A stretch of 64,000 nucleotides of DNA from Rhodoferax sp. U11-2br (GCF_018619435.1 NZ_JAHFZF010000004.1:124001-188000), one strand, 5' to 3'. Shown: positions 50,560 through 61,986, counted from the stretch's first letter. Notes: a model not told the origin generated them from the sequence alone. Translations and numbers: made by a program.

Positions 50560-53181
50560 TCACAGCTTGGCCAGGGCGCTTTGGGCTTTGGACCGCAAAT
50601 CACCAGCGGCTTCGGCAATCACCTCTTCGATCAGGGCGCGGGCGCCGTCGTCGTCCCCAATGGCACGGAACTCGTCGGCCAGGGCCAGTTTGGTCTCCAG
50701 CGGGTCCATGGTTTCGTCGACAAACTCGCCGGGCACGGTGACCTTGTCCTCTCCCAGGTCCAGTGACAGCGAGCCCAGGTCAAAGGACATCAGCTCGTTG
50801 TTGGCCTGGGTGGTGGCGTCGTTTGCAGCAGTGGATGCTGCGGCTTCGTCGGCCGTGGGTGGCAAGTCCAGTTGCAGCTCGGGGGTGTCCAGAGAGAAGT
50901 CCAGGTCGTCAGCCAGCGGGTCACGCACAGTGGACGGGCCGCTTGGCTCTTCCTGCGGGGCTTCAAAAGCGGGCTCTTCAAAAGAGGGTTCCTCTGCTGC
51001 AGGTTCGTCAACAGCCGGTGGCTCCTCGGGCAGCGTGGGCAAGGGTGTTTCTTCAAACGCGCTCAAGCCGGAAAACGCCGTGGGAATGGCGTCGCTGTGG
51101 GGTGGCGGCTCGGTCGGCTCGGGGACCGCTGGGCCGGGCAGATCGGCTGGCTCGTCCAGGGAGAAGTCCAGGTCCAGATCGAGGTCGCTCGGCCCGGTGG
51201 CGATGGGCGGGGGCGGTGCGTCATCCTGTGCCTTGGCCGCCGCGATTGGGCTGCCCATCGTGACGGTGGCGGGTGCAGACGGTTGAAAGTCGGGCAGCTG
51301 CGAGGGCAGGGGTTGGCCGCCCGGCAGGTAGAGCGCGTTGTCCGGGTCGATGGCCAGACCCTTCTCGCAAATCTGTTCCCATTCGGGGCCGGTGCCGTCG
51401 GTCAGGTTGAAGGCGAGGGCCGCAATCGCTTCAAACGCCTTGAGGTCACGGCGTTTGGCGTAGATGTCCAGCAGCTTCTGGTGGATCGCCACACGCTGTG
51501 GCTGGGTGCGCAGGGCGTCCTTCAAGATCTCTTCGGCCTGCAGGTCGCGGCCATAAGCCAGGTACACATCGGCCTCGGCCACCGGGTCCACATCGTCCAC
51601 AGCGTCGAGCTGGCTGGGTGAGTAAACCATCGACGAGCCGGTGGTCAGGCTGTCACCGGTGTCCACATTCTGACCCCCACTGCCGCCTGAAAAAGCCAAG
51701 TCGCTGTTGGCAAAGGTGCTGTCGAGTTGTTCTGCTTGTTTGCGCTGGCGCCGCTTGTAAAGCCCCAAGCCTGCCAACAAGGCCACCAGTGCACCCGCAC
51801 CGGGCAGCAGCATTGGGTTCTCCAGCAGGTCGTCGAAGAAACTGGTTTCGGGCGCGGGTTCTGGCTGTACCGGAGGTGGCGCCGGTTGTTTGGGCGGGGT
51901 GACTGCCGGAGTCGATGCGGGCTCTGAGGCTTTTACCTCGGCTTGCGGGGCTGGCACGGCTTCGGGGGCACTGGCCACCGGTTCTGGCGTGGAGGCTGCC
52001 GCGCTGGCAGGCGCACTGGAGGCTTTGGCCAACTGGTCCAGCTCCTGGATGTTTTTGGCCAACTCGGCCGAGCGTTGTGCCGCGGCTTCGGCATTGCGTT
52101 CCTTGGCCAGGGCCTCTTCGCCGGATTTGGCTTGCACACTGCCTTTGGACAAGGTCAGTTTGTCGGGGGTGGCAGCGGCTGGTTTTTTGTCGTCGACGGT
52201 GGCCTCAATCTTGCCACTGACGTCCCGGCTGGCGGGTGACAGTTTGGCGCCAGGCACATTGCTGGCCAGTTTGCGGCGGAAATCGTTGAAATCCTGGCTT
52301 TGGGCACTGATGATTTGAGTTGCCTCGGCGCGGCCGGTGGCCGTGGCCTGTTCCTGGCTCGGGAGGGTCACAATCGCGCCCGCTTTGATGCGGTTGACGT
52401 TGTCCTGGATGAAAGCATCCGGGTTGGCGCGCAACAGGGCCACCAGCATCTGGTCCAGCGAGACATTGGCGCTTTTGTGGGCGGCCGCAATGGCGCTGGC
52501 GGTATCGCCTGGCTTGACCTTGACGCTGGCTTCGGCAGAGGTGGCCTTTTGCACTGCTGGCGCCGCAGGAGCTGGCTCCATGGCAACAGGTTTGGCGGCT
52601 GCGGCCGCCGCTTTGGGTGCGGTGGGCTGGCTCGGCGTTGCGCTTGGTCGGGACACTGTGGGTGAGGCTACAGCCGCAGCTGCGGCGGCTCGGGTGGCGG
52701 GAGAAATACGTTCTGGCGCCGGTGCAGGCAGTTGTGCGCCCACCGGTGAACCAGCGGCCTGTTTGCGCAGGGCTGGCGGGTCAAACAGCATGGTGTAGTC
52801 GCGCACAATGCGACCCGAGTTCCAGCTGGTTTCCAGGATCATGTCGACAAACGGTTCACCGATGGCGCGTTCGCTGATCAGGCGCAGGTAGGCACGCCCA
52901 TCTGGGCGGCGTTGAAGGGTGGCGCGCAGACTGTTCAGTGTTGGGTTGTATTCCAAGCCTGCCGCGAGAAAAGCCTCGGCAGGTGCTACTTTGGTGACCA
53001 GGCTAGCGGCTTCTTCGGGGTTGATGTCCAGCACATCAATTTCAGCGCGCAGTGGCTCGCCCAGTGCAGATTGCACGGTGATGCGCCCCAGCGACAACGC
53101 CGCGGCCTGTGTGCTCCATAAACCCATCAGCACAGCGATTGCCAAAGCGGTAAGTTGACAGGGGTGAGACTTCGCAATCAA
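50560..53181 (-). CDS. fimV: FimV/HubP-type polar landmark protein
   Basis: An 873-residue peptidoglycan-binding inner-membrane protein needed for polar organisation and type IV pili or motility in relatives. Signal peptide to about residue 28 (STQAAALSLG); N-terminal FimV domain (about 28-135); Ala/Pro-rich linker; LysM-like domain (about 217-280, VKPGDTASAIAAAH); coiled/Ala-rich stretch; one transmembrane helix (about 452-475); and a long acidic cytoplasmic part (DLDLDFSLDEP, LDFSLDTPELQLDL repeats) ending in the short conserved FimV C-terminal helix pair (about 820-873). Follows asd and precedes truA, a conserved order. Confidence 0.92.
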   Translation of the reverse strand: MIAKSHPCQLTALAIAVLMGLWSTQAAALSLGRITVQSALGEPLRAEIDVLDINPEEAASLVTKVAPAEAFLAAGLEYNPTLNSLRATLQRRPDGRAYLRLISERAIGEPFVDMILETSWNSGRIVRDYTMLFDPPALRKQAAGSPVGAQLPAPAPERISPATRAAAAAAVASPTVSRPSATPSQPTAPKAAAAAAKPVAMEPAPAAPAVQKATSAEASVKVKPGDTASAIAAAHKSANVSLDQMLVALLRANPDAFIQDNVNRIKAGAIVTLPSQEQATATGRAEATQIISAQSQDFNDFRRKLASNVPGAKLSPASRDVSGKIEATVDDKKPAAATPDKLTLSKGSVQAKSGEEALAKERNAEAAAQRSAELAKNIQELDQLAKASSAPASAAASTPEPVASAPEAVPAPQAEVKASEPASTPAVTPPKQPAPPPVQPEPAPETSFFDDLLENPMLLPGAGALVALLAGLGLYKRRQRKQAEQLDSTFANSDLAFSGGSGGQNVDTGDSLTTGSSMVYSPSQLDAVDDVDPVAEADVYLAYGRDLQAEEILKDALRTQPQRVAIHQKLLDIYAKRRDLKAFEAIAALAFNLTDGTGPEWEQICEKGLAIDPDNALYLPGGQPLPSQLPDFQPSAPATVTMGSPIAAAKAQDDAPPPPIATGPSDLDLDLDFSLDEPADLPGPAVPEPTEPPPHSDAIPTAFSGLSAFEETPLPTLPEEPPAVDEPAAEEPSFEEPAFEAPQEEPSGPSTVRDPLADDLDFSLDTPELQLDLPPTADEAAASTAANDATTQANNELMSFDLGSLSLDLGEDKVTVPGEFVDETMDPLETKLALADEFRAIGDDDGARALIEEVIAEAAGDLRSKAQSALAKL

Positions 53182-53363
53182 TTTGTGCTCTCCGGTTTAC
53201 AGCCAGCCGAAGGTGGTCTGTTCAGGGCTGCACGCCCAAGGACTTGAAACAAAAAAAGCACCATAACATCAATATGTTAGCCTGACAAGTTAAGTCAGCT
53301 TCTTAGCAGAAGGTCTGCGCATTAAGACCGCCGGGAGAGCAATTCTATGTTGTAGAGTGGCAA

Positions 53364-53399
53364 CGGCCTGACACGCGCACTTGGGCGCGTGTCAGGCCG
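53364..53399 (-). terminator. Terminator-type hairpin after asd
   Basis: A perfect 15-bp stem, CGGCCTGACACGCGC with GCGCGTGTCAGGCCG, with a 6-nt loop. On minus it is followed by TTGCC rather than a T-run, so termination may be partial. Confidence 0.7.
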
Positions 53400-53422
53400 C
53401 TAAAAACCGGTGCAGTCTGAAA

Positions 53423-54586
53423 TCAGGCTTGCAACAAAATCCGCAGCATACGACGCAGCGGTTCGGCCGCTCCCCACAACAACTGGTCGCCCACTGTGAA
53501 GGCGCCCACATACTCCGGCCCCATGGCCAGTTTGCGGATACGGCCCACGGGGATGGTCATGGTGCCGGTGACGGCCACAGGCGTCAAGTCTTTGATGGTG
53601 GCTTCGCGGGTGTTGGGCACCACTTTGACCCAGGGGTTGTCGGCGGCGATCATCGCTTCGATGTCAGCGCTGGGCACGTTCTTCTTGAGCTTGAAGGTCA
53701 AGGCCTGGCTGTGGCAACGCATGGCGCCCACACGCACACAGAACCCGTCCACCGGAATCGCGGTGGAGCCAAAACCTTCGCCCTGACCCAAGATCTTGTT
53801 GGTCTCGGCCATGCCTTTCCACTCTTCCTTGGATTGGCCCCAACCGGCTTCATCATGGTTCTTGCCGATGCCCAGGTCCTTGTCGATCCAGGGGATCAGT
53901 GAACCGCCCAGTGGCACGCCAAAGTTGGCGGTTTCAGACGCACTCAGGCTGCGCTGTTTGGCGATGACCAAACGGTCAATTTCCAGAATGGCACTCTTGG
54001 GGTCGTCCAGCAGGGCCTTGACCTCGGCATTGAGGGTGCCGTACTGGGTCAACAACTCACGCATGTGTTGCGCGCCACCACCGCTGGCGGCTTGGTAGGT
54101 CTGTGTGCTCATCCACTCCACCAGACCGGCCTTGTAGAGGGCGCCGACACCCATCAACATGCAGCTCACGGTGCAGTTGCCGCCGACCCAGTTCTTGCCA
54201 CCTTGGCTCAGTGCCGTTTGGATCACCGGCATGTTGACCGGGTCCAGGATGATCACGGCGTCTTTTTCCATGCGCAAGGTGGAGGCGGCGTCAATCCAGT
54301 GACCGGCCCAGCCCGCAGCGCGCAGTTTCGGGAACACGGCGGTGGTGTAGTCGCCACCTTGGGCACTGATGATGATGTCGCAGCGCTTCAGGGCGTCGAT
54401 GTTGTACGCGTCCTGCAGCGTGGTTTCGTTCTTGGCCAGGGCCGGTGCTTGGCCACCCGCATTGGAGGTGGAAAAAAACACGGGTTCAATCAGCGCGAAG
54501 TCGCCTTCAGCCTGCATGCGGTCGATCAGGACCGAGCCCACCATGCCACGCCAGCCCACCAGGCCGACCAGATTACCGATTTTCAT
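53423..54586 (-). CDS. asd: Aspartate-semialdehyde dehydrogenase
   Basis: Second step of the aspartate pathway to lysine, threonine, methionine and diaminopimelate for the cell wall. 387 residues. NADP-binding [13 protein letters not shown] at the N-terminus, active-site Cys138 (GGNCTVSCM), and acid-base His in [11 protein letters not shown] near residue 290. Gram-negative-type Asd by length and motif. Lies between leuB and fimV, 225 bp after leuB, so it may have its own promoter. Confidence 0.97.
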   Translation of the reverse strand: MKIGNLVGLVGWRGMVGSVLIDRMQAEGDFALIEPVFFSTSNAGGQAPALAKNETTLQDAYNIDALKRCDIIISAQGGDYTTAVFPKLRAAGWAGHWIDAASTLRMEKDAVIILDPVNMPVIQTALSQGGKNWVGGNCTVSCMLMGVGALYKAGLVEWMSTQTYQAASGGGAQHMRELLTQYGTLNAEVKALLDDPKSAILEIDRLVIAKQRSLSASETANFGVPLGGSLIPWIDKDLGIGKNHDEAGWGQSKEEWKGMAETNKILGQGEGFGSTAIPVDGFCVRVGAMRCHSQALTFKLKKNVPSADIEAMIAADNPWVKVVPNTREATIKDLTPVAVTGTMTIPVGRIRKLAMGPEYVGAFTVGDQLLWGAAEPLRRMLRILLQA

Positions 54587-54811
54587 GAGAATGCCCTTTC
54601 AGATTGTCGAAATACACGGATTTCATCTGCCCGGCTCGTCTGGCCGGAAGGGGCGCGACGAACCAGGCTGAGTCAGCCAGTAATGGTTGTCGTTTTGGTC
54701 ACAGCGGACCCTGCCAGTGCAACACCGGCAAAAACAGCTTCTGTAGCGCCAGCGGCGCCATCAGAAGGCAGGATGCGAATGTGTTGCATGGCACGATTGT
54801 AATTGCAAGGG

Positions 54812-55879
54812 CTACAGCGCTTTGACCACTGCGTTGCCCATCTCGATGGTGGAGACGCGGGTGGTGCCTTCACTGTAGATGTCGGGGGTGCGCAGGCCCT
54901 GGGCCAGCACGGACTTCACCGCATTTTCAATGCGAAGCGCGGCTTCTTCCTGGTTCAGGCTGAAGCGCAGCATCATGGCGGCACTCAGGATGGTGGCCAG
55001 CGGGTTGGCAATGCCTTGACCCGCGATATCCGGCGCACTGCCGTGGCTGGGTTCGTACAGTCCCTGGTTGCTGGCATTCAGGCTGGCCGAGGGCAGCATG
55101 CCAATCGAGCCGGTGAGCATGGAGGCTTCGTCGGAGAGGATGTCGCCAAACATGTTGCCGGTGACGATCACGTCGAACTTCTTTGGGGCCTTGACCAGTT
55201 GCATGGCAGCGTTGTCCACATACATGTGGTCCAGCGCCACATCCGGGTATTGTTGGCCGACTTCCGAAACCACCTCTTTCCAGAACTGGAAGGTTTCCAG
55301 CACATTGGCTTTGTCGATGCTGGTGACCCGTTTGCTGCGTTTGCGCGCCGCCTGGAACGCCACATGGGCGATGCGCTCGATCTCCGGGCGGCTGTAACGC
55401 ATGGTGTCAAAGGCTTCTTCGGCCTCGGGGAAGTTGCCGTCGGTGGCGATGCGCCGACCGCGTGGCTGGCCAAAATAGATGTCGCCGGTGAGTTCGCGGA
55501 TGATCAGGATGTCAAGCCCGGCCACCAGTTCGGGCTTCAGGCTGGAGGCGCCCACCAGTTCCGGGTAGCAAATGGCCGGGCGGAAGTTGGCGAACAGGCC
55601 CAGATTCTTGCGCAGGCCCAGAATGGCCTGCTCGGGGCGCAGGTGGCGCTCCAGGCTGTCGTATTTCCAGTCGCCCACGGCGCCAAAAAGGATGGCGTCG
55701 GCGTCCTTGGCCAGTTGCAGGGTGGATGCCGGCAGCGGGTGGCCCAGCGCTGCGTAGGCAGCACCACCGACGGGGGCAGTTTCAAGCTCAAAGCTCAGGT
55801 CAAGTGCGTGTAACACCTTGACGGCTTCCACCACAATTTCCGGACCAATGCCATCACCTGGCAAAACTGCAATTTTCAT
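54812..55879 (-). CDS. leuB: 3-isopropylmalate dehydrogenase
   Basis: Oxidative decarboxylation step of leucine synthesis. 355 residues. Signature blocks: [13 protein letters not shown] at the N-terminus, [14 protein letters not shown] near residue 140, and the metal/substrate loop [25 protein letters not shown] near residue 240. Separated from leuD by 174 bp with no gene. Confidence 0.97.
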   Translation of the reverse strand: MKIAVLPGDGIGPEIVVEAVKVLHALDLSFELETAPVGGAAYAALGHPLPASTLQLAKDADAILFGAVGDWKYDSLERHLRPEQAILGLRKNLGLFANFRPAICYPELVGASSLKPELVAGLDILIIRELTGDIYFGQPRGRRIATDGNFPEAEEAFDTMRYSRPEIERIAHVAFQAARKRSKRVTSIDKANVLETFQFWKEVVSEVGQQYPDVALDHMYVDNAAMQLVKAPKKFDVIVTGNMFGDILSDEASMLTGSIGMLPSASLNASNQGLYEPSHGSAPDIAGQGIANPLATILSAAMMLRFSLNQEEAALRIENAVKSVLAQGLRTPDIYSEGTTRVSTIEMGNAVVKAL

Positions 55880-56053
55880 GATGTTGATGACTTTCTAAAG
55901 GGTTGGAGTCCGCGCCTTGCTCACCGGGTGCAAGCAAGGGTGGTCGACAAAAGGGCAGCAGGCGGCAAAGTGGCAGCATTTTTTCGCGGCAAGGGCATGC
56001 ACATTTGGTGGTGCGACTTTGCAAGACGATGAAACAATAAAAATAATAGCTAC

Positions 56054-56704
56054 TTAGCCAATCATGGTCTGGGCTAACCAGGGTTTTTGTGCTAAACGAG
56101 TGGCCTCAAAGGTTTTGATCTTGTCGGCATGGCGCAGTGTCAGGCCGATGTCGTCCAAGCCGTTGAGCAGGCAGTATTTGCGAAACGCCTGGACGTCAAA
56201 CGGCAGTTCGTCACCATTGGGCTTGATGACCACCTGGCGTTCCAGATCTACCGTCAGCGTGTAGCCGGGGAAGGCTGCAACCTCGTCAAACAGCTGGCTG
56301 ACTTGGGCCTCGCTCAACACGATGGGCAGCAAGCCATTTTTGAAGCTGTTGTTGAAGAAGATGTCGGCATAACTGGGGGCAATGATGGCGCGAAAACCAA
56401 ACTGGTCCAGCGCCCAGGGGGCATGTTCACGCGAAGAGCCACAACCAAAATTCTTGCGTGCCAGCAGGATCGAGGCACCTTGGAAGCGTGGCTGGTTAAG
56501 CACAAAGTCGGGGTTGGGGCGGCGGCTGGCCGGGTCTTGCCCCGGGAAACCGGCATCCAGGTAGCGCCATTCGTCAAACAAGTTCTGGCCGAAGCCGGTC
56601 TTGCGGATGGATTTGAGGAACTGTTTGGGGATGATCGCGTCGGTGTCCACGTTTTCGCGGTCCATCGGTGCAACCAGCCCTTGGTGGATGGTGAAGTTTT
56701 TCAT
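56054..56704 (-). CDS. leuD: 3-isopropylmalate dehydratase small subunit
   Basis: Pairs with LeuC to isomerise isopropylmalate. 216 residues, swivelling aconitase domain with [16 protein letters not shown] near residue 18 and [15 protein letters not shown] near residue 85. Start overlaps the stop of the entericidin-like gene as ATGA. Its stop runs into TAGCTATTA, possibly a remnant of the interspersed repeat. Confidence 0.96.
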   Translation of the reverse strand: MKNFTIHQGLVAPMDRENVDTDAIIPKQFLKSIRKTGFGQNLFDEWRYLDAGFPGQDPASRRPNPDFVLNQPRFQGASILLARKNFGCGSSREHAPWALDQFGFRAIIAPSYADIFFNNSFKNGLLPIVLSEAQVSQLFDEVAAFPGYTLTVDLERQVVIKPNGDELPFDVQAFRKYCLLNGLDDIGLTLRHADKIKTFEATRLAQKPWLAQTMIG

Positions 56705-56829
56705 TTCTTGGCAGCGCTTTCAATTTTTTCACCTGCTTTTTGCAGATCCTGACCGACACCTTTGACGGTGTTGCAGGCAGACAGCAACAGCAGGGCAGCG
56801 GCACACACAAGGGAGAGGGTGGTTTTCAC
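56701..56829 (-). CDS. Entericidin-like small lipoprotein
   Basis: A 42-residue protein: a hydrophobic signal segment with lipobox LSAC (lipidated Cys at residue 19), then a short amphipathic [16 protein letters not shown] helix, the entericidin A/B pattern. GTG start 56829 with AAGGA upstream. Sits between leuC (22 bp) and leuD (4-bp overlap), so it is translated as part of the leucine operon. Entericidin B is a membrane-active lipoprotein linked to stress and cell lysis in E. coli; here the role is unknown. Confidence 0.85.
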   Translation of the reverse strand: MKTTLSLVCAAALLLLSACNTVKGVGQDLQKAGEKIESAAKK

Positions 56830-56851
56830 TGTGGGTTCCTTATGAAAAAGC

Positions 56852-58309
56852 TCAGGAGAACTTGCGGATGTCAACAAAGTGGCCGTGGATCGCTGCCGCC
56901 GCGGCCATGGCTGGGCTGACCAGGTGGGTGCGCCCACCGGCGCCTTGGCGGCCTTCAAAGTTGCGGTTGCTGGTGGAAGCGCAGCGCTCACCCGGTTCCA
57001 GTCGGTCGGCATTCATGGCCAGGCACATCGAGCAGCCGGGTTCACGCCACTCAAAACCAGCTGCCTTGAAAATCTCATGCAGGCCTTCGCGCTCGGCTTG
57101 TTCTTTGACCAGACCGGAGCCGGGCACAACCATGGCCAGCTTGATGTTCTTGGCCACCTTCTGGCCCAGCTTTTTCACCACCTGGGCGGCCTCGCGCATG
57201 TCTTCAATGCGGCTGTTGGTGCAGGAGCCGATGAACACCTTGTCGACAAACAAGTCGTTCAGGGGTTTGCCAGGCTCCAGACCCATGTAGGTGAGTGCCC
57301 GCTCAATGGCGCCACGCTTGTTGCTGTCTTTTTCCTGATCGGGATCCGGCACACGCGCGTCGATACCCAAGACCATTTCGGGCGAGGTGCCCCAGGTCAC
57401 TTGCGGCACGATTTGGGTGGCGTCGAGTTCAACCACGGTGTCGAATTTGGCATCTGCATCCGAGTGCAAGGTCTTCCAGAAGGCCACAGCTTGGTCCCAT
57501 TCCAGCGCTGCAGCCTCGGGCGATGCGGCATTGGCGCCAGGGGCCAGTGGGCGGCCTTTGACGTAGTCGATGGTTTTTTCGTCTACGGCCACCAAGCCGG
57601 CGCGGGCGCCCGCTTCAATGGCCATGTTGCACACCGTCATGCGGCCTTCCATGCTGAGCGCACGAATGGCAGAGCCGCCGAATTCGATGGTGTAGCCGGT
57701 CCCGCCTGCGGTGCCGATTTTGCCGATGATGGCCAGCACAATGTCCTTGCCGGTGATGCCGGGGGCGACCTTGCCCTCGACCTTGATCAGCATGTTCTTG
57801 GCCTTCTTGGCCAGCAGCGTTTGGGTGGCCATGACGTGCTCGACCTCGCTGGTGCCGATGCCATGGGCCAATGCGCCCATCGCACCCATGGTCGAGGTGT
57901 GTGAGTCGCCACACACCAGCGTCATGCCGGGCAGAGCGGCGCCATTTTCAGGCGCAATGACGTGGCAAATGCCTTGGCGCCTGGAGAGAAATGGGAAATA
58001 CGCCGCTGCACCAAACTCTTTGATGTTTTGGTCGAGCGTGAGCACCTGTTCCTTGCTGGTGGGGTCGGCAATGCCATCGTAGCCATGCTCCCAGCCGGTG
58101 GTGGGCGTGTTGTGGTCTGCGGTCGCCACAATGGAGCTCACCCGCCAGACTTTGCGACCCGTCTCACGCAGGCCTTCAAAAGCCTGTGGGCTGGTGACTT
58201 CGTGGACGATGTGGCGATCAATGTAGAGGATGGCGGTGCCATCGTCTTCGGTATGGACGACATGGTCGTCCCAAAGTTTGTCGTAGAGCGTGCGTGCAAC
58301 AGTGGCCAT
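56852..58309 (-). CDS. leuC: 3-isopropylmalate dehydratase large subunit
   Basis: [4Fe-4S] hydro-lyase subunit of the leucine pathway. 485 residues. Cluster cysteines in [12 protein letters not shown] near residue 357 and GCSMCLAMN near residue 418; [25 protein letters not shown] near residue 135. Slightly longer than the E. coli protein because of an internal Ala-rich insertion ([16 protein letters not shown]). Follows the LysR gene by 13 bp on the same strand. Confidence 0.97.
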   Translation of the reverse strand: MATVARTLYDKLWDDHVVHTEDDGTAILYIDRHIVHEVTSPQAFEGLRETGRKVWRVSSIVATADHNTPTTGWEHGYDGIADPTSKEQVLTLDQNIKEFGAAAYFPFLSRRQGICHVIAPENGAALPGMTLVCGDSHTSTMGAMGALAHGIGTSEVEHVMATQTLLAKKAKNMLIKVEGKVAPGITGKDIVLAIIGKIGTAGGTGYTIEFGGSAIRALSMEGRMTVCNMAIEAGARAGLVAVDEKTIDYVKGRPLAPGANAASPEAAALEWDQAVAFWKTLHSDADAKFDTVVELDATQIVPQVTWGTSPEMVLGIDARVPDPDQEKDSNKRGAIERALTYMGLEPGKPLNDLFVDKVFIGSCTNSRIEDMREAAQVVKKLGQKVAKNIKLAMVVPGSGLVKEQAEREGLHEIFKAAGFEWREPGCSMCLAMNADRLEPGERCASTSNRNFEGRQGAGGRTHLVSPAMAAAAAIHGHFVDIRKFS

Positions 58310-58322
58310 GGAGGGGTCTTCC

Positions 58323-59204
58323 TTAAGGGTTCAATTTTAGGTGGTCAACCAGTAAACGCGCCGTGCGCGGCAGGGTCGAGAAGTCACGTGCCACCAGCTC
58401 AATGCGGCGCTGGGCCCAGCTGTCTGTCAGGGCAACGGCGGCCAGATTGTCGGCGCCGTACATCAAGGTGAACGCACGCAGGGGCATGACGCCGACGCCC
58501 AGCCCGTTATGGATCATCCGGCACATGGCATCCAGGCCCGCAACCTGAATCCGCAGCTTGATACTGAGCCCCAGCGCGGCAGCAGCTTGGCGCATGGCCA
58601 CATAAATGGAGCTGTTGGAATGCAGGCCCACGTGGTCCAGCGCCAGGGTGTCCGCAAACGCGACCGAAGCCTGGCGTGCGATCGCGTGGGTGCGCGGCAC
58701 GATGAGCACCAACTGGTCCTGTCGGTAAGGCAGGGTTTGCAATTCGCCCACACCGTCGGCGGTGTTGCAGACCCCGAAGTCGGCCGCGCCCTCTTGCACC
58801 GCGCGGATGACTTCGGCGCTAAGGTGTTCTTCCAGGTCGATCTTGATGCCCTTGTGGGCGCGGATGAAGGCGCCCAAGTCTTCGGGCAAAAACTGCACGG
58901 TGGCCGAAATGCTTGCATGCACACGGACTTGGCCGCGCGCGCCATCGGCATATTCGGAGAGCTCGGTCTGCATGCGGTCCAGGCTGAAAAACACGCTGCG
59001 CGCATGGTGCAACAGGCTTTGTCCGGCCGGGGTGGGGTGCGCACCACGTGAATGGCGTTGCAGCAGCTGGCTGCCCAAGCTCGATTCCAAGTCACTCAGG
59101 CGTTTGCTCAGCGCCGATGGTGCAATGAACTCCCGCTCGGCCGCTTTGCCAATGCTGCCGGTTTCACAGACGGCCACAAACATCTGCAGCGAGGTCAGAT
59201 CCAT
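58323..59204 (-). CDS. LysR-family regulator upstream of leuC
   Basis: A 293-residue LysR regulator. The helix-turn-helix is at about residues 3-60 ([35 protein letters not shown]), followed by the effector domain. ATG 59204 (MDLTSLQMF) gives the normal start; ATG 59249 or 59282 would add 15-26 residues. With only 13 bp to leuC on the same strand it may be cotranscribed with, and possibly regulate, the leucine genes; a direct role is inference. Confidence 0.88.
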   Translation of the reverse strand: MDLTSLQMFVAVCETGSIGKAAEREFIAPSALSKRLSDLESSLGSQLLQRHSRGAHPTPAGQSLLHHARSVFFSLDRMQTELSEYADGARGQVRVHASISATVQFLPEDLGAFIRAHKGIKIDLEEHLSAEVIRAVQEGAADFGVCNTADGVGELQTLPYRQDQLVLIVPRTHAIARQASVAFADTLALDHVGLHSNSSIYVAMRQAAAALGLSIKLRIQVAGLDAMCRMIHNGLGVGVMPLRAFTLMYGADNLAAVALTDSWAQRRIELVARDFSTLPRTARLLVDHLKLNP

Positions 59205-59568
59205 GCGGTGGGTGAGGGTGCGGTCGGTGGTGGGCATATATTCAGGCATCGTACTGAGCGACGTCTTTTTGTATTTTCCCATGTGTTGTGAAAGAAGGCA
59301 TCGTATTTGGCGATGGAATATGTCGGCGCCGGGAATGCCTCAGTCCTGCATCACATCACATAACAGCTTGCGATGACGAGGCGCTTGGCATCCAGCGCCA
59401 CACTGCCTATGACTTCAGATGGGCTAAACGGGGTGGTGGCCATGCCGGGCAGCGACAGCATGGAGCCATGCATAAACCTGCAAATGTTTTTCTGGACGCA
59501 AAAATACTATGCTTCTGATAGCTGATTCCTCAATCACAACCTGGGCTAGAGTGCGATTGCCTTGTGCA
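59205..59568. other. Intergenic region between the LysR gene and gltA terminator
   Basis: No supported gene. It holds the start region of the LysR gene and a stretch near 59513 (TCTGATAGCTGATTCC) faintly like the interspersed repeat. No strong promoter was identified. Confidence 0.5.
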
Positions 59569-59604
59569 TAAAAAAACCCCGCGGCCTTGGCAGGCGGCGG
59601 GGTT
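59569..59604 (-). terminator. Rho-independent terminator of gltA
   Basis: On minus: AACCCCGC (59604-59597) pairs with GCGGGGTT (59582-59575), with further inner GC pairing, and ends in a T7 run. Confidence 0.92.
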
Positions 59605-59619
59605 CTTGGATAGCAGGTT

Positions 59620-60930
59620 TCAGCGTTCTGAGACTGGCTTGACGTCGCGAGTGACGTAACCTGTGAACAGTTGGCGTGGGCGGCCAATTTTGTACTCGGG
59701 ATCACCAATCATTTCGTTGAGCTGAGCGATCCAGCCCACGGTGCGTGCCAGCGCAAAAATACCGGTGAACAGGTTTACTGGAATGCCGATGGCGCGTTGC
59801 ACGATGCCGGAGTAGAAGTCCACATTTGGGTACAGCTTGCGTTGCACGAAATAGTCGTCTTCCAATGCGATCTTCTCGAGCTCCTTGGCCAGCTTGAACA
59901 GAGGGTCGTTTTCCAGACCCAGCTCGGCCAGCACTTCGTTGCAGGTTTCCTGCATCAGCTTGGCACGTGGGTCGTAGTTCTTGTAGACGCGGTGACCAAA
60001 ACCCATCAGCTTGACGCCGGAGTTCTTGTCCTTGACCTGCTCCATGAACTGGCCGACTTTGGCCACGCCGCCTTGGCGCTGGATGTCTTCGAGCATGTTC
60101 AGGCAGGCTTCGTTGGCGCCACCATGCGCCGGACCCCAAAGGCAGGCGACACCGGCCGCGATGGCCGCAAACGGGTTGGTGCCCGATGAGCCGCACAAGC
60201 GCACGGTCGAGGTGGATGCGTTTTGCTCGTGGTCAGCGTGCAGGATAAAGATCCGGTCCATGGCCCGTTCGATCACCGGGTTGACCTTGTAGTCTTCACA
60301 CGGTGTGCCGAACATCATGCGCAGGAAGTTACCCGCGTAGCTGAGTTCGTTGCGCGGGTACATATAGGGTTCGCCCCTGCCGTATTTGTAGGCCATCGCC
60401 ACCAGGGTGGGCATTTTGGCGATCAGACGGATCGCGGCCACATCGCGGTGCTCGGGGTTGTTGATGTCCGTGCTGTCATGGTAGAACGCGGACAGGGCAC
60501 CAATCAGCCCGGTCAACACCGCCATCGGGTGGGCATCACGGCGGAAACCGCGCAGGAAAAACTGCATCTGCTCATTGACCATGGTGTGGCTGAGGACCAG
60601 CTTGTGGAAACCACTGCGTTCTGCTTGTTTGGGCAACTCGCCTTTGAGCAGCAGGTAACAGGTATCCAGGTAGTCGCACTGGGTGGCGAGCTGTTCAATC
60701 GGGTAACCGCGGTACAGCAACTCCCCTTTGTCACCATCAATGTAGGTGATGGCTGACTGGCAAGAGGCGGTGGACAGGAAACCCGGGTCATAGGTGAACA
60801 TGCCGGTCTGGCCGTAGAGTTTGCGAATGTCGATGACGTCCGGGCCTACGCTGCCTTGGTACACAGGCAAATCAACGCTGGGGCTGCCGTTGGAAAACGA
60901 CAGGGTGGCTTTGTTTTCAGCTAGCTTCAT
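59620..60930 (-). CDS. gltA: Citrate synthase
   Basis: Condenses oxaloacetate and acetyl-CoA to start the TCA cycle. 436 residues, type II hexameric form by length. The catalytic histidines fall in [10 protein letters not shown] near residue 235 and [14 protein letters not shown] near residue 312; the Asp is near residue 370. Its start overlaps the end of sdhE by 14 bp; last gene of the sdh operon, with its own terminator. Confidence 0.97.
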   Translation of the reverse strand: MKLAENKATLSFSNGSPSVDLPVYQGSVGPDVIDIRKLYGQTGMFTYDPGFLSTASCQSAITYIDGDKGELLYRGYPIEQLATQCDYLDTCYLLLKGELPKQAERSGFHKLVLSHTMVNEQMQFFLRGFRRDAHPMAVLTGLIGALSAFYHDSTDINNPEHRDVAAIRLIAKMPTLVAMAYKYGRGEPYMYPRNELSYAGNFLRMMFGTPCEDYKVNPVIERAMDRIFILHADHEQNASTSTVRLCGSSGTNPFAAIAAGVACLWGPAHGGANEACLNMLEDIQRQGGVAKVGQFMEQVKDKNSGVKLMGFGHRVYKNYDPRAKLMQETCNEVLAELGLENDPLFKLAKELEKIALEDDYFVQRKLYPNVDFYSGIVQRAIGIPVNLFTGIFALARTVGWIAQLNEMIGDPEYKIGRPRQLFTGYVTRDVKPVSER

Positions 60931-61237
60931 TTTGACCTTTCGGGTTTTCTCTCAACATATTCAACACTTCAGAAACATCGTCACGTTCCAGATCCGCCTG
61001 GACTTGCGCCAGGGTTTTGCGTCCCAGGTGCAGATCCAGCAGATCGTTGTCGCTGATCTCCATTAAAGCCATCAGACCTTGCGCGTGCTTGACAGTCAGT
61101 ACAGACTCAAACCGCTTGAAAAACCGATCTACAAAAATATCGTTTTCCAGCAAGCCACGGCGACTGCGCCACTTTAGCTTGCTCAGCATTCTTTCATCGA
61201 CGAGATCGTCCGGCAAGGCTGCCGCAGGTTGCTCCAT
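60917..61237 (-). CDS. sdhE: Succinate dehydrogenase assembly factor SdhE
   Basis: A 106-residue protein that promotes covalent FAD attachment to SdhA. The conserved RGLLEND motif (about residues 27-33) is the family hallmark. Lies between sdhB and gltA with short gaps, overlapping gltA, so it is made with its client complex. Confidence 0.92.
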   Translation of the reverse strand: MEQPAAALPDDLVDERMLSKLKWRSRRGLLENDIFVDRFFKRFESVLTVKHAQGLMALMEISDNDLLDLHLGRKTLAQVQADLERDDVSEVLNMLRENPKGQNEAS

Positions 61238-61250
61238 AGGGTCAACCAGG

Positions 61251-61955
61251 TCAGATGATGCGGCGCACCATCAACTCTTTGATCTTGCCAATGGCAGCGG
61301 TGGGGTTCAAGCCCTTGGGACAGACGTCAACGCAGTTCATGATTGTGGTACAGCGGAACAAGCGGTAGGGGTCTTCCAAGTTGTCGAGTCGCTCGCTGGT
61401 GGCTTCATCACGGCTGTCGGCAATAAAGCGGTAGGCTTGCAACAAACCGGCCGGACCCACAAACTTGTCCGGATTCCACCAATACACTGGGCAGCTGGTG
61501 GAGCAGCTGGCACACAAAATACATTCGTACAAGCCATTGAGCACTTCACGCTCTTCCGGGCTTTGCAGGCGTTCTTTTTCTGGCGGACGGGTGTCATTGA
61601 TCAAGTAGGGCTTGATCGAGTGGTACTGCTGGAAAAACAGGGTCATGTCCACGATCAGGTCACGGATCACCGGCAGGCCTGGCAGCGGCTTGAGGGTGAT
61701 GGTGTCGGGCAGGGTGCGCAGGTTGATCAGACAGGCCAAACCGTTCTTGCCGTTGATATTCATCGCATCGGAGCCGCAAATGCCTTCACGACAGGAACGA
61801 CGGTAAGACAGCGTGGGGTCAATCTCCTTGAGTTTGACCAGCGCGTCAAGCAGCATGCGTTCAGAGCCGTCAAGCTCCACCTCGATGGTCTGCATGTAGG
61901 GCTTGGCGTCGGTGTCCGGGTTGTAGCGGTAGATGTTGAAAGTGCGTTTTGCCAT
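61251..61955 (-). CDS. sdhB: Succinate dehydrogenase iron-sulfur subunit
   Basis: Carries electrons from FAD to quinone. 234 residues with the three cluster motifs: [2Fe-2S] CREGICGSDAMNINGKNGLAC near residue 56, [4Fe-4S] CILCASCSTSCPVYW near residue 148, and [3Fe-4S] CTTIMNCVDVCPKGLNP near residue 203. Follows sdhA by 31 bp. Confidence 0.97.
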   Translation of the reverse strand: MAKRTFNIYRYNPDTDAKPYMQTIEVELDGSERMLLDALVKLKEIDPTLSYRRSCREGICGSDAMNINGKNGLACLINLRTLPDTITLKPLPGLPVIRDLIVDMTLFFQQYHSIKPYLINDTRPPEKERLQSPEEREVLNGLYECILCASCSTSCPVYWWNPDKFVGPAGLLQAYRFIADSRDEATSERLDNLEDPYRLFRCTTIMNCVDVCPKGLNPTAAIGKIKELMVRRII

Positions 61956-61986
61956 GATGTGCTTTCTTGTTCGGAGAGGGGCAAGA

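Noticed and set aside
54673-54791. 38-codon minus frame in the leuB-asd gap (MQHIRILPSDG...)
   Set aside because: No ribosome site, no hydrophobic or family feature; kept out as unsupported.
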